From: Paracoccus denitrificans
GTDB lineage: Bacteria; Pseudomonadota; Alphaproteobacteria; Rhodobacterales; Rhodobacteraceae
Assembly: GCA_005768755.1 (NCBI GenBank)
Contig: VAFL01000006.1
Coordinates: 124,001-188,000, forward strand
Direction of reading: 5' to 3'
DNA: 64,000 bases
Notes under the pieces: generated by a model
What the model was told of the DNA's origin: nothing
What the model saw: only the letters and a program-made list of their open reading frames with translations
Database searches by the model: none
Position numbers and translations under genes: made by a program
In this document: positions 1-8,526 of the stretch, piece after piece
How the letters are laid out: the number at the start of each line of letters is the position of its first letter
Numbering within the stretch: the first letter of the stretch is position 1

Positions 1-2
1 TG

Positions 3-830
3 TTTTCGGCTGGTCAGATCGTGCCACCCGCCGAATCCTTCGATGCCGTGCGCGGCGGCGCGTTCGAACTGATGAAGACCTTCGACGGCTATGCAGCCGG
101 CAAGATCCCGGCACTTGCCTTCACCAGCACGATTCCCTTCGGCTATCTGAAATCGGAAGATTATTCCTCCTGGTTCTACGACCACGGCGGCATCGACATG
201 GCGAGGGAAGCTTACGGGCCCGCTGGCCTGCATTACATTGCGCCAACCGTCTATGATCAGGAACCCATACACTCCAAGGTGGAAATCCGCACATTGGCCG
301 ATCTGTCGGGCAAAAAGGGTCGCTTCACCGGCCTCGCCTCGACCGTGATGAGCGCCTTTGGCGTGGCCGTCAGCCCGCTGCCGACGGCGGAAGTCTATTC
401 GGCGCTCGACAAGGGTCTGATCGACATCGCCGATCGCGGCGACCTGCAGGCCAATCTGGACGCCGGGCTGGCCGAAGTTGCGAAGTTCATCATCCTGCCG
501 GGCGTTCATCAGCCGACCACGGCAACCAGCTATGTCGCCAACACACGCGCCCATGATGCCTTGCCCGACGATTTCAAGACAGCCCTTGCGGATGCCGCGA
601 AAGAGGTGTCGGACGCATATCAGGCCAACAAGACGAAAACTGACGCTTCCGCACTGGAAGCATTCAAGGCGGCAGGTGTCGAGGTGATCGAGCTGTCGGC
701 CGATGATGTGACCGCCGGTCGCGCGAAGTCGGCGGAAAGCTGGCGCGAGGCCACCAAGGAAGATCCGCTGGCCGTGAAAATCCTTGAATCGCAGATGGCG
801 CAGATGCGCGATCTGGGCCTGCTGTCCTGA
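3..830 (+). CDS. dctP: TRAP transporter solute-binding protein, DctP type (5' partial)
   Basis: This is the periplasmic substrate-capture subunit of a tripartite ATP-independent periplasmic (TRAP) transporter. The reading frame is open to the left edge, so the signal peptide and first part of the protein lie outside the window; about 275 residues are visible. The visible part has the look of a DctP-type binding protein, including an ATSYVANTRAHDALP-like stretch and a charged, helical C-terminus that ends in QMRDLGLLS. It is followed after 4 bases by the small membrane subunit and then the large one, in the usual P-Q-M order. The substrate cannot be read from the sequence; carboxylates, sugars acids and similar anions are the usual cargo of the family. 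Confidence 0.9.
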   Translation, partial: FSAGQIVPPAESFDAVRGGAFELMKTFDGYAAGKIPALAFTSTIPFGYLKSEDYSSWFYDHGGIDMAREAYGPAGLHYIAPTVYDQEPIHSKVEIRTLADLSGKKGRFTGLASTVMSAFGVAVSPLPTAEVYSALDKGLIDIADRGDLQANLDAGLAEVAKFIILPGVHQPTTATSYVANTRAHDALPDDFKTALADAAKEVSDAYQANKTKTDASALEAFKAAGVEVIELSADDVTAGRAKSAESWREATKEDPLAVKILESQMAQMRDLGLLS

Positions 831-834
831 TCCC

Positions 835-1395
835 GTGGCTCAGGATTATCCAGACCTTCCGACACCGGTCGCGACCTATGTCAGGGTCGTGACCGGGCTG
901 AACCGGGTCCTGTTCCGTCTGGCGGGGCTTGCCATGCTCGTGATCGTGCCACTCATGCTGATCGCGGTCGTCATGCGCTACGTCTTCAACGCGCCCTCGC
1001 CCTGGGCGATGGAATTGGCGCTGATGATCTTCGGGCCGTATTTCCTGCTGGGCGGCCCCTATCTGCTGCATACGCGCGGCCATGTGAACATGGATCTGAT
1101 CGAACGCGGCGCCTCGCCCCGGACCCGTCGGATATTTCAGATGATGAACTACCCGATCATCATCGCCTTCTGCTTCATCCTGCTGCTTTATGCGGTGCCT
1201 TTCGCGATCGACAGCTTCCAGTATCGCGAAACCTCGTTCTCGACCTGGAACCCCCAGATCTGGCCGGTAAAAATCGCGATCCCGCTTGCCTTGCTGCTGA
1301 TGGGACTGCAGGCCATTGCCGAGTGGCTGCGCGTTCTGTTCGGCGATCCCTCAGCGCTTATCCGCCACGAACACGACCCGGAGGAGTTGGTCTGA
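835..1395 (+). CDS. dctQ: TRAP transporter small permease, DctQ type
   Basis: Four-helix small membrane subunit of the TRAP transporter, 186 residues. I place the start at the GTG at 835, directly after the stop of the binding protein, because the open frame further upstream overlaps the preceding gene and shows no DctQ character. Hydrophobic segments lie at about residues 25-45, 60-78, 100-122 and 145-165, with the tryptophan/proline region (PSPWAMELALM) typical of DctQ proteins. The stop overlaps the start of the large subunit (TGATG), which implies translational coupling. Confidence 0.88.
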   Translation: MAQDYPDLPTPVATYVRVVTGLNRVLFRLAGLAMLVIVPLMLIAVVMRYVFNAPSPWAMELALMIFGPYFLLGGPYLLHTRGHVNMDLIERGASPRTRRIFQMMNYPIIIAFCFILLLYAVPFAIDSFQYRETSFSTWNPQIWPVKIAIPLALLLMGLQAIAEWLRVLFGDPSALIRHEHDPEELV

Positions 1396-2708
1396 TGTCA
1401 TCGACCCTGATCCTCGTCCTGATGTTCGGCGGTTTGACCGCGTTCCTGCTGACCGGCCTGCCCGTTGCCTTCGTGCTGGGCGGATTGTCTGTCCTGTTCA
1501 CGGTGATCTTCTGGGACGCAAATGCGCTTGTCCTACTGATCCTGCAAATCTTCGACACCATGAAGTCCGAGGCTTTGCTGGGCATTCCCTTGTATATCTT
1601 CATGGCGGTCTTGCTGCAGCGTTCCGGCGTCATCGGCGATCTGTACCGCGCGATGGAGCTGTGGTTCGGCCGGCTGCGCGGCGGGCTGGCGATCGGAACA
1701 GTGGTCATCTGCATTCTGATGGCCGCGATGACCGGCGTCGTAGGCGCCGCTGTCACGGCAATGGGGATGCTGGCTTTGCCGGAAATGCTGCGTCGCGGTT
1801 ACGATGCGCGTCTGGCAACGGGGACCATCTGTGCCTCGGGAACGCTTGGCATCCTGATCCCGCCATCGGTCCTGACCATCGTCTATTCGGTCACCGCGCA
1901 GGTCAGCATCGGCAAGATGCTGATCGCGGGGATCGTGCCGGGTCTGCTGCTTGGTGGCCTGTACATCGGCTATATCATCATCATCAGCCGGCTGCGGCCA
2001 GAGCTTGCGCCCCTGAACGACGATGCGCCGCGCGCGACCCGTGCCGAAAAGATGGCTTCGCTGACAACCCTGATCCTGCCGGCGGCTATTATCGTGATGG
2101 TTCTGGGTTCGATCTTCTTCGGCATCGCCACCCCAACCGAGGCTGCGGCCGTTGGTGTCGCGGGTGCGGCACTTGCAGCTGCCCTGCGCGGCACGTTGAC
2201 GCGCAGCACCATCAGCGCCGCGTGCACGGAAACGATGACCGCAACGGCAATGATCCTGTGGATCACCCTTGGGGCCAAGGCCTATGTGGCGATCTTTACC
2301 GGCCTCGGCGGGGCCGACACGCTGCTGTCCCTGATCGAGGGGATGGAGGTCAACCGCTACGTCATTCTGGCAGTGATGATGCTTCTTCTGGTCTTTCTGG
2401 GCACTGTTCTGGACGAGATCGGGATCATCCTGCTGACAGTCCCGGTCTTCATGCCCATCGTGCAGCATCTGGGCTTTGATCCGATCTGGTTCGGGGTGCT
2501 GTTCGCGCTGACCATCCAGATGGGCTATATCAGCCCGCCCTTCGGCTATACGCTGTTCTACATCAAAAGCACGCTTCCGCCGAATATCGGGATGGGCACA
2601 GTCTATCGCGGCATCCTGCCGTTCTTCGCGCTGCAATTCATCGGGCTGCTGATCTGCACGGCTTTCCCCGGCCTGATGACCTGGTTGCCCAGCCTGATGG
2701 GCGGGTAA
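1395..2708 (+). CDS. dctM: TRAP transporter large permease, DctM type
   Basis: Large membrane subunit that carries out sodium- or proton-coupled import, 437 residues, the usual length. It is hydrophobic throughout, about 11-13 membrane segments. The glycine-rich GIPLYIFMAVLLQRSG region, the stretch SGTLGILIPPSV in the middle and the C-terminal QMGYISPPFGYTLFYIKS motif are hallmarks of the DctM family. It starts inside the stop codon of dctQ and is followed by a strong hairpin, so it is the last gene of the operon. Confidence 0.92.
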   Translation: MSSTLILVLMFGGLTAFLLTGLPVAFVLGGLSVLFTVIFWDANALVLLILQIFDTMKSEALLGIPLYIFMAVLLQRSGVIGDLYRAMELWFGRLRGGLAIGTVVICILMAAMTGVVGAAVTAMGMLALPEMLRRGYDARLATGTICASGTLGILIPPSVLTIVYSVTAQVSIGKMLIAGIVPGLLLGGLYIGYIIIISRLRPELAPLNDDAPRATRAEKMASLTTLILPAAIIVMVLGSIFFGIATPTEAAAVGVAGAALAAALRGTLTRSTISAACTETMTATAMILWITLGAKAYVAIFTGLGGADTLLSLIEGMEVNRYVILAVMMLLLVFLGTVLDEIGIILLTVPVFMPIVQHLGFDPIWFGVLFALTIQMGYISPPFGYTLFYIKSTLPPNIGMGTVYRGILPFFALQFIGLLICTAFPGLMTWLPSLMGG

Positions 2709-2713
2709 GGCCA

Positions 2714-2754
2714 CGGACCGCGCGGGTCAGTCCCCCCCCGCGCGGTCCGATCTT
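2714..2754. terminator. Bidirectional terminator hairpin between dctM and the acyl-CoA synthetase gene
   Basis: A perfect 13-bp stem (2714-2726 with 2737-2749, arms CGGACCGCGCGGG and CCCGCGCGGTCCG) encloses a 10-base loop and is followed by ATCTTT. It sits between two convergent genes. The downstream T-run is short, so termination strength is uncertain. Confidence 0.7.
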
Positions 2755-2763
2755 TGCGCAGGT

Positions 2764-4653
2764 TCAGGCCCAGACCCAGGGTCTCGTGAATTCGCCCAGC
2801 TTCTGCGCAACAGCGGCCTCGTCGATGTTCTCGCCGCGCGCAATTCTCGCGACCAGGCCCAGCTTCTTGTCCTCGACGACTTCGGCAACGCTTGCACCGG
2901 TGCCTGCCAGCGCCTCGTCATAGACGCGCTTGATCGCCATTCGGCGCAGGTCGGGCTTGAAGATCTTGCCAACCGCCGTCTTCGGCAATTCGTCCAGAAC
3001 TTCCAGATATTTCGGGACTGCCGCGCGTTCGTGGATATTGGCGCGGGCATGTTCCATCAATTCATCATTCGTAATCGCCGCATCGGCGACCAGTTCGACA
3101 TAGGCGCAGGGCAGTTCGCCCGCCCTCGCATCTGGCTGACCGATGGCGCCGACGAAGGACACGGCGGGATGAGACAACAGCGCATCCTCGATCTCGGCCG
3201 GGTCGATATTGTGACCGCCGCGGATGATCAGGTCCTTGGCGCGGCCCGTGATCCACAAGTAACCGTCGGCATCCAACCGACCCAGATCGCCGGTGCGAAG
3301 AAAACGATCCTCGGCGAACAGGTCATGGTTCTTGTCAGCTTCGGTATAGGTAGAGCCTTCGAACACCCCGGGGTTGGCCACGCAGATCTCGCCAACTTCG
3401 TCCGTGCCGCATTCCGAAAACCCGTCGGGGGTTTTTCGAAGAATACGGACATGGGTATAGGGCAGCGGAATCCCGACAGAGCCCACCTTCTTCATTCCGT
3501 CGACGGGGTTGCAGGACACCAGGCACGTCGCCTCGGTCAGACCGTATCCTTCGGCGATCTCGACACCGGTCGCCGCCTTGAAGCGGTTGTAAAGTTCGAC
3601 CGGCAGCGGGGCAGAGCCGGAAATCGCCGTCCGCAGCGAGGAGACATCCGCATCGACTGGGCGCTGCATCAATGCCGAAATCGCCGTCGGGACGGTAATC
3701 AGGAAGGTAACCTGCCAGCGCTCGATCAGCTTCCAGAAATTGTCGAACACGCCATCACCCCGGTAACCGGCGGGCGTCGGCATGACCATATGCGCCCCCG
3801 ATGCGATACAGCTCATCAGGATGGGATAGGCGGCAAAGACGTGGAACAGCGGCAGGGGGCAAAGCAGGACATCGTTTTCATCGAACAGCAGCGTGCCGCC
3901 CAGAAAGCCGTTATAGATCATGCCGGAATATTTATGCTGCGCGACCTTCGGCAGCCCCGTCGTTCCGCCGGTGTGGAAATAGGCCGCGACACGGTCGGTC
4001 TTCGGATCGTCGAAATCCAGCCGATTGTGGTTTTCTGCCGAGGTCGCCGCCTCGAAATTGTGGATCTTGGCGTGATGCTTGGCCGCAACCTTGGGCCGAA
4101 CCAGCGGCACGATGAATTTCTTCACTCCGGTAAGGTGCCGGTTCAGGTCGATCTCGATCACGTGCTGAACATTGGGTGCGGCTGCAACGGCAGCGGCAGC
4201 TTTCTGCGCGACATCGCTTTTGGGGAAGGATTTCAGCGTCACCAGCACCTTTGCATTCGTGCTGCGCAGGATGCCGGCGATATGTTCGGCTTCAAGAAGC
4301 GGGTTGATCGGATTGACGATCCCGGCCGTCGCGCCCGCCAGCAGCACCACCGGCACCTCGATGGAATTGGGCAGAAGATAGGCAACGGTATCGGTCGGCC
4401 CCACCCCAAGCTTGCGAAACAGGTTTGCCGTTTCCGTCACCCGCGCCAGCAGATCGCTCCAGCTGAGGGTCTTGGCGTGATCGTTTGGCCCCGACAGCAA
4501 CTGGAAGGATACCGCCGGAAGCTCGGGGAAGCGTCTGGCCGTGTTGCTGAGAAATTCGTAAATGGTCCGGGCGTTGTCGCGGGCCTCATACGGCATCTGC
4601 TGCTCGACCGCGTCGCGATCGGCAATGCTGCCGAAACGGCTAGTCTTGTTCAT
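2764..4653 (-). CDS. Acyl-CoA synthetase (AMP-forming)
   Basis: ANL-superfamily enzyme that activates a carboxylic acid to its acyl-CoA through an acyl-adenylate, 629 residues, cytoplasmic. The phosphate-binding loop HTGGTTGLPK is at residues 227-236, the adenylate motif GYGLTEA follows near 365, and the hinge and C-terminal region (TGDLGRLDADGYLWITGR, then a KTAVGKIFKPDLR lysine motif) is complete. The lysine of the last motif is the catalytic one in the thioester-forming conformation. The chain-length specificity is not evident; the length is slightly longer than standard medium- or long-chain ligases because of an extended N-terminus. It stands alone, convergent with the TRAP operon. Confidence 0.88.
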   Translation of the reverse strand: MNKTSRFGSIADRDAVEQQMPYEARDNARTIYEFLSNTARRFPELPAVSFQLLSGPNDHAKTLSWSDLLARVTETANLFRKLGVGPTDTVAYLLPNSIEVPVVLLAGATAGIVNPINPLLEAEHIAGILRSTNAKVLVTLKSFPKSDVAQKAAAAVAAAPNVQHVIEIDLNRHLTGVKKFIVPLVRPKVAAKHHAKIHNFEAATSAENHNRLDFDDPKTDRVAAYFHTGGTTGLPKVAQHKYSGMIYNGFLGGTLLFDENDVLLCPLPLFHVFAAYPILMSCIASGAHMVMPTPAGYRGDGVFDNFWKLIERWQVTFLITVPTAISALMQRPVDADVSSLRTAISGSAPLPVELYNRFKAATGVEIAEGYGLTEATCLVSCNPVDGMKKVGSVGIPLPYTHVRILRKTPDGFSECGTDEVGEICVANPGVFEGSTYTEADKNHDLFAEDRFLRTGDLGRLDADGYLWITGRAKDLIIRGGHNIDPAEIEDALLSHPAVSFVGAIGQPDARAGELPCAYVELVADAAITNDELMEHARANIHERAAVPKYLEVLDELPKTAVGKIFKPDLRRMAIKRVYDEALAGTGASVAEVVEDKKLGLVARIARGENIDEAAVAQKLGEFTRPWVWA

Positions 4654-4757
4654 ATTCCCCCCAAATTTCTTCGATCCGGTCGGACCGTGTCATTTGCAAA
4701 GACAATGGGGCAGAATCGAAGCACGGGGCAAGCCCGGCGGCCGCCCCGTGTCACGAG

Positions 4758-4782
4758 GACGCTGCGTCAATGACGCAGCGTC
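4758..4782. repeat. Perfect inverted repeat downstream of the Kbp-like gene
   Basis: GACGCTGCGT and ACGCAGCGTC form a perfect 10-bp stem around the loop CAATG; two further bases on each side of the loop could pair. It lies in the 145-base gap between the Kbp-like gene and the start of the acyl-CoA synthetase gene. There is no T-run on either side, so a factor-independent terminator is unlikely. It may be an mRNA 3' stabiliser or an operator. I see no other structure in this gap. Confidence 0.6.
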
Positions 4783-4798
4783 GAAAACTTGCCGCCGC

Positions 4799-5308
4799 TT
4801 ATTGCGGAATGCGCAGGCTTTGACCCGGATAGATCTTGTCGGGGTCAGACAGAATCGGCTGGTTTGCCTTGAAAATGTCGTTATAGCGGTTCGCATCGCC
4901 AAGATACTGCTTGGCGATCGCCGAAAGCGTCTCGCCCGACTTGACGGTGTGGAAGACCGGCTCTTCAGATGCCGGGGCGGCGGAACCCGATGACGATGCG
5001 CGACCCGGCGCCTTCGGAACATCGGCCTCGACGCGCGCAATGCCCTTGATGTTGCCGACAGCGAGGATCAGCTTTTCCATCGTCTCACGGTCGGCGCCCT
5101 TGGATTCGACTTTCACAACGTCGCCCTTCAGCGTCAGGTGAACATCATCCGAGTCGAGCCCAAGCGCCTTGACCTCGGCGGTCAGCGCCTTCACCTTGCG
5201 GTCGGTTTCGGCCTTTTCGGCCGCTTTGTCGTCGGCGGGCGCTTCGGCCGCCTTGGCCTCGCCCAATACCGATTTACCTGAATCCTTGACGAAATCCCAG
5301 AATGCCAT
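4799..5308 (-). CDS. kbp: Kbp-like BON-LysM protein (YgaU homologue)
   Basis: Small soluble protein of 169 residues with a BON domain (about residues 35-95) and a C-terminal LysM domain (about 118-168). The start (MAFWDFVKDSGKSV), the VGNIKGIARV segment and the end (PDKIYPGQSLRIPQ) correspond closely to the same regions of Escherichia coli YgaU/Kbp, a cytoplasmic potassium-binding protein. Compared with E. coli it has a longer alanine/lysine-rich stretch after the N-terminus and a serine-rich linker before LysM. No signal peptide is visible, which agrees with Kbp rather than a cell-wall LysM protein. It is transcribed divergently from serB. Confidence 0.82.
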   Translation of the reverse strand: MAFWDFVKDSGKSVLGEAKAAEAPADDKAAEKAETDRKVKALTAEVKALGLDSDDVHLTLKGDVVKVESKGADRETMEKLILAVGNIKGIARVEADVPKAPGRASSSGSAAPASEEPVFHTVKSGETLSAIAKQYLGDANRYNDIFKANQPILSDPDKIYPGQSLRIPQ

Positions 5309-5429
5309 CGGCGTTTCCTTTCAATTGCTTCGCGCCACAACGCACATCCCGGCATGCGGTTCCCCGACTGGCATCGGCGCGCGGTATGCGCTACCGCTGG
5401 CGGCGAAAATCACGCCCTGAGGGTCCAAC

Positions 5430-6308
5430 ATGTTCACTGTTACCGTTCTTGCCGCCCCCAAGCGCGCCGACCTGACGCAAGAGCGCGTCGATGCCTTGCG
5501 CGACCTGCTGGGCGGTCAGCAGACAATCGTTCTGGCCGACGGGATCGCCGCCGAATTTCCCACCGACGCCCTGCCCGATGACGCCGATGCCATAGCCGAA
5601 GACACGCGGATGGCGGGATTCGATCTGGTCATCCAGCCCACCCAAGGCCGTCGCAAGTCCGTGCTTTTGGCAGACATGGACTCGACCATGATCCAGCAGG
5701 AGTGCATCGACGAACTCGCCGCGGAAGCCGGCGTCGGTGCGCGCGTCGCCGACATCACTGCCCGCGCCATGAACGGAGAGCTGAACTTCCACGAAGCGCT
5801 GATCGAGCGGGTGGGCCTTCTGGCCGGGCTGGACGAGCGCGTGATCCAGAAGGTCCTTGACGAACGCATCACCCTTGCCCCGGGCGGACGGGAACTGATC
5901 GCGACCATGCGCGAACAGGGGGCCTATACGGCGCTTGTTTCGGGCGGGTTCACGGCCTTTACCAGCCGCATCGCTGAAACATTGGGGTTTGACGAACACC
6001 GTGCCAACACGCTGCTGGCGGATCAGGGCGTGCTGACCGGCCATGTCGGCCTGCCCGTCCTTGGCAGCGCCGCCAAGGTCGACGCGCTGGAGGAGATCAC
6101 GACCGCGCGCGGGCTGACGGTGCAGGATGCCATCGTGGTCGGTGACGGCGCGAATGATCTGGGCATGATAAAACTTGCCGGGACCGGCGTCGCGATGCAT
6201 GCAAAGCCGCTTGTCGCAGCGCAGGCAAAGGTGCGCATCGACCATGCAGACCTGACCGCACTTCTGTATATTCAGGGTTACGGGCGCGACGAATTCGCAA
6301 CGCTCTGA
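5430..6308 (+). CDS. serB: Phosphoserine phosphatase
   Basis: HAD-superfamily phosphatase catalysing the last step of serine synthesis, phosphoserine to serine, 292 residues. Motif I DMDST has the nucleophile and acid/base aspartates at residues 82 and 84; motif II is in the TALVSGGF segment and motif III/IV in VVGDGANDLGM. The first 75 residues form the short regulatory-like N-terminal domain of bacterial SerB. It is monocistronic; the 120-base gap upstream is shared with the divergent Kbp-like gene. Confidence 0.95.
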   Translation: MFTVTVLAAPKRADLTQERVDALRDLLGGQQTIVLADGIAAEFPTDALPDDADAIAEDTRMAGFDLVIQPTQGRRKSVLLADMDSTMIQQECIDELAAEAGVGARVADITARAMNGELNFHEALIERVGLLAGLDERVIQKVLDERITLAPGGRELIATMREQGAYTALVSGGFTAFTSRIAETLGFDEHRANTLLADQGVLTGHVGLPVLGSAAKVDALEEITTARGLTVQDAIVVGDGANDLGMIKLAGTGVAMHAKPLVAAQAKVRIDHADLTALLYIQGYGRDEFATL

Positions 6309-6498
6309 TTGGCAGATGTGGCACATTCGCGCCGAACCGCATAAATATCACCCGCAACCCTCGCAAATTGGTGCAGGCCGGTCTATGTAAGCGGCGCATC
6401 TCTATGTTTCGGACCCTGTTCCTTTCGGCTCAGCTTTCGATCTTCAGCTTTGCCGGGCCGCTACGTTGTGTGAGCGGCATGAATAAAGGAACGACAAA
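6309..6498 (+). promoter_or_regulatory. Untranslated leader region of the cold-shock gene
   Basis: A 190-base gap between serB and the cold-shock gene. No gene is visible. Long untranslated leaders are usual for cspA-type genes and fold differently at low temperature; that role is inferred from position. The ribosome binding site AAAGGAA lies 8 bases before the ATG. Confidence 0.35.
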
Positions 6499-6705
6499 AT
6501 GGCTAACGGTACCGTGAAATGGTTCAACGCCACCAAGGGTTACGGCTTTATCGCACCGGAATCCGGATCCAAGGACGTTTTCGTCCACATCTCGGCGGTC
6601 GAGCGCGCCGGTCTGACCGGTCTGAACGACGGTCAGGCTGTGACCTTCGACGTTGAAAAAGATCGCAACGGTCGCGAATCGGCCAGCAATCTGCAACTCG
6701 CCTGA
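6499..6705 (+). CDS. cspA: Cold-shock protein, CspA family
   Basis: Single cold-shock domain of 68 residues that binds single-stranded RNA or DNA. RNP1 (KGYGFIAPE) and RNP2 (VFVHIS) are intact, as are the surrounding aromatic residues. The protein probably acts as an RNA chaperone; whether it is cold-induced or constitutive cannot be told from the coding sequence. It is followed by a strong terminator and is convergent with efp. Confidence 0.93.
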   Translation: MANGTVKWFNATKGYGFIAPESGSKDVFVHISAVERAGLTGLNDGQAVTFDVEKDRNGRESASNLQLA

Positions 6706-6774
6706 GATTGACGGATCGGCGGGGCCGGCGATGCCTGTTCCGCCTTTTTCCCGGCCTGGATGCCGGGATATGAA

Positions 6775-6800
6775 AAAGGGCGCCCCGCCGGGCGCCCTTT
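6775..6800. terminator. Bidirectional intrinsic terminator between cspA and efp
   Basis: A perfect 11-bp stem (AAAGGGCGCCC / GGGCGCCCTTT) with a four-base loop. The T-rich ends of the stem serve both strands: TTTCC on the plus side, TTTTTCAT on the minus side. It lies midway between the convergent genes. Confidence 0.85.
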
Positions 6801-6824
6801 CCAATTGAACACGCTCAAAGGCGA

Positions 6825-7391
6825 TCAGTCCTTCGCGCGCTCGACATAGCTGTTGTCGGTCGTGTTGATGACGATCCGGGTGCCGACGCCGATATGGGGC
6901 GGCACCATCACGCGCAGACCGTTATCCACCTGCGCCGGCTTATAGGATGACGACGCCGTCTGGCCTTTCACGACCGGCTCGGTTTCGGTCACTTCGACGG
7001 TGATCTTCTGCGGCAATTCCAGCGCGATCGGAACGCCGTTGAAGACCTGCAGGAAAACCCGCATGCCTTCCTGCAGATATACGGCCTGGTCGCCGATCAC
7101 GTCTTCCGGGGCCGTGACCTGCTCATAGCTCTCCGGCTCCATGAAATGATAGCCTTCGCCGTCATTATACAGATAGTCATAGCTGCGCTCGTCGACATGG
7201 GCCTTTTCGACCTGATCGGTGGTCTTCCAGCGTTCGGTCGTCTTCACCCCGTCCGAAATGCGGCGCATATCAACGCTGGTGGTGGGGGTGCCCTTGCCGG
7301 GGTGGAAGTTTTCGGCCTTCAGAACGACGTAAAGGCGCTCGTCCATCTCGACCACATTGCCTTTGCGCAGGCTGGAGGCGATGACTTTCAT
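6825..7391 (-). CDS. efp: Translation elongation factor P
   Basis: EF-P relieves ribosome stalling at polyproline stretches. The 188-residue protein has the three usual beta-barrel domains. The tip loop reads HPGKGTP with the lysine at residue 33, the equivalent of E. coli Lys34 that receives beta-lysine. The divergent neighbour is epmA, the ligase that modifies this lysine, and the two genes share an intergenic region of under 100 bases. Confidence 0.95.
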   Translation of the reverse strand: MKVIASSLRKGNVVEMDERLYVVLKAENFHPGKGTPTTSVDMRRISDGVKTTERWKTTDQVEKAHVDERSYDYLYNDGEGYHFMEPESYEQVTAPEDVIGDQAVYLQEGMRVFLQVFNGVPIALELPQKITVEVTETEPVVKGQTASSSYKPAQVDNGLRVMVPPHIGVGTRIVINTTDNSYVERAKD

Positions 7392-7479
7392 CTGGGGTTT
7401 CCTTGCGAATTGTCCGGGTGGCGCGTAAGCGCATTGCCTGCGTCCCTACCCCATGAAACGCCGCATTGCCAGAGAAACC

Positions 7480-8526
7480 ATGAGCGATTCCCAATGGTGG
7501 CAGCCCCACCGACATGCAGACCGTCGCCCCGCCCTGTTGGCCAGAAACCGCATTCAACGCGCCATCCGTGACTGGCTGGATGCCAATGCCTTCATCGAAG
7601 TCGATCCCGCCGCGCTGGCAATCAGCCCCGGCAACGAAACCCACCTGCACGGCTTTGCGACCGGTATGATCGGCAATGACGGGGTTGCCCGGCAGATGTA
7701 TCTGCATACCTCGCCCGAGTTCGCGATGAAAAAGCTGCTGGCAGCGGGAGAGACGCGCATTGCTGCCTTTTCCCATGTCTGGCGCAACCGCGAACGCGGG
7801 CCGCTGCATCACCCGGAATTCACCATGCTGGAATGGTATCGCGCCGGGCAGGACTACACGGTTCTGATGGATGATTGCGCCGATTTCATGATGCTTGCAG
7901 CAAAGGCTGCCGGGGCGAATGAATTCCGCTTTCGCGATGCCGTCTGCGATCCCTATGCCAGTCCCGAAAACATCAGCGTGGCCTCGGCCTTTGCCGAACA
8001 TGCGGGGATCGACCTGCTGGCGACGATTGCACCGGACGGCACGACCGACCGCGACGGATTGGCCGCCGGCTTGGGCAAGGCGGGCATCGCCTATGGCGCC
8101 GACGATACCTGGTCGGACATGTTTTCCCGCGCCCTGGCTGAACGGGTCGAACCCCATCTGGGTCACGGCGCGCCCACGATCCTGGACCGCTATCCCGTCC
8201 CCGAGGCGGCGCTGGCGCGACGCAGCCCGGACGGTCCACGCGTCTCCGAAAGGTTCGAGCTTTATGCCTGCGGTGTCGAACTGGCGAACGGCTTCGGTGA
8301 ATTGACCGATCCGGTCGAACAGCGCGCCCGCTTTCAGGCCGATATGGCCGAGAAGGCACGGATTTACGGCGAAGCCTATCCCCTTGACGAGGATCTGCTG
8401 CAGGCCCTTCCACTGATGCCACCGACTTCCGGGATTGCGCTTGGCTTTGACCGGCTGGTCATGCTGGCAACCGCTGCCCCGTCGATCGAGGCAGTGATGT
8501 GGGCGCCCGTCCCTGATCCGACCTAG
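7480..8526 (+). CDS. epmA: EF-P--(R)-beta-lysine ligase
   Basis: Truncated class II lysyl-tRNA-synthetase-like enzyme (GenX/PoxA) that attaches lysine, preferably (R)-beta-lysine, to EF-P. I use the ATG at 7480, not the one at 7453, because MSDSQWWQPHRHAD lines up with the start of known EpmA proteins; this gives 348 residues. Class II motifs are visible: FSHVWRNRERG (motif 2 region), MLEWYR and ALGFDRL (motif 3). No anticodon-binding domain precedes the catalytic core. The partner aminomutase epmB is not in the window. The last four bases, CTAG, are shared with the stop of the convergent gene. Confidence 0.92.
   Translation: MSDSQWWQPHRHADRRPALLARNRIQRAIRDWLDANAFIEVDPAALAISPGNETHLHGFATGMIGNDGVARQMYLHTSPEFAMKKLLAAGETRIAAFSHVWRNRERGPLHHPEFTMLEWYRAGQDYTVLMDDCADFMMLAAKAAGANEFRFRDAVCDPYASPENISVASAFAEHAGIDLLATIAPDGTTDRDGLAAGLGKAGIAYGADDTWSDMFSRALAERVEPHLGHGAPTILDRYPVPEAALARRSPDGPRVSERFELYACGVELANGFGELTDPVEQRARFQADMAEKARIYGEAYPLDEDLLQALPLMPPTSGIALGFDRLVMLATAAPSIEAVMWAPVPDPT

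Noticed and set aside
1316..2479. A 387-codon open frame overlapping dctM in another frame
   Set aside because: Arg/His/Gly-rich translation without structure; dctM is clearly the gene.
3031..4773. A 580-codon open frame on the plus strand
   Set aside because: Antisense of the acyl-CoA synthetase gene; its translation is rich in Arg, Gly and His with no domain and reflects GC-rich codon bias.
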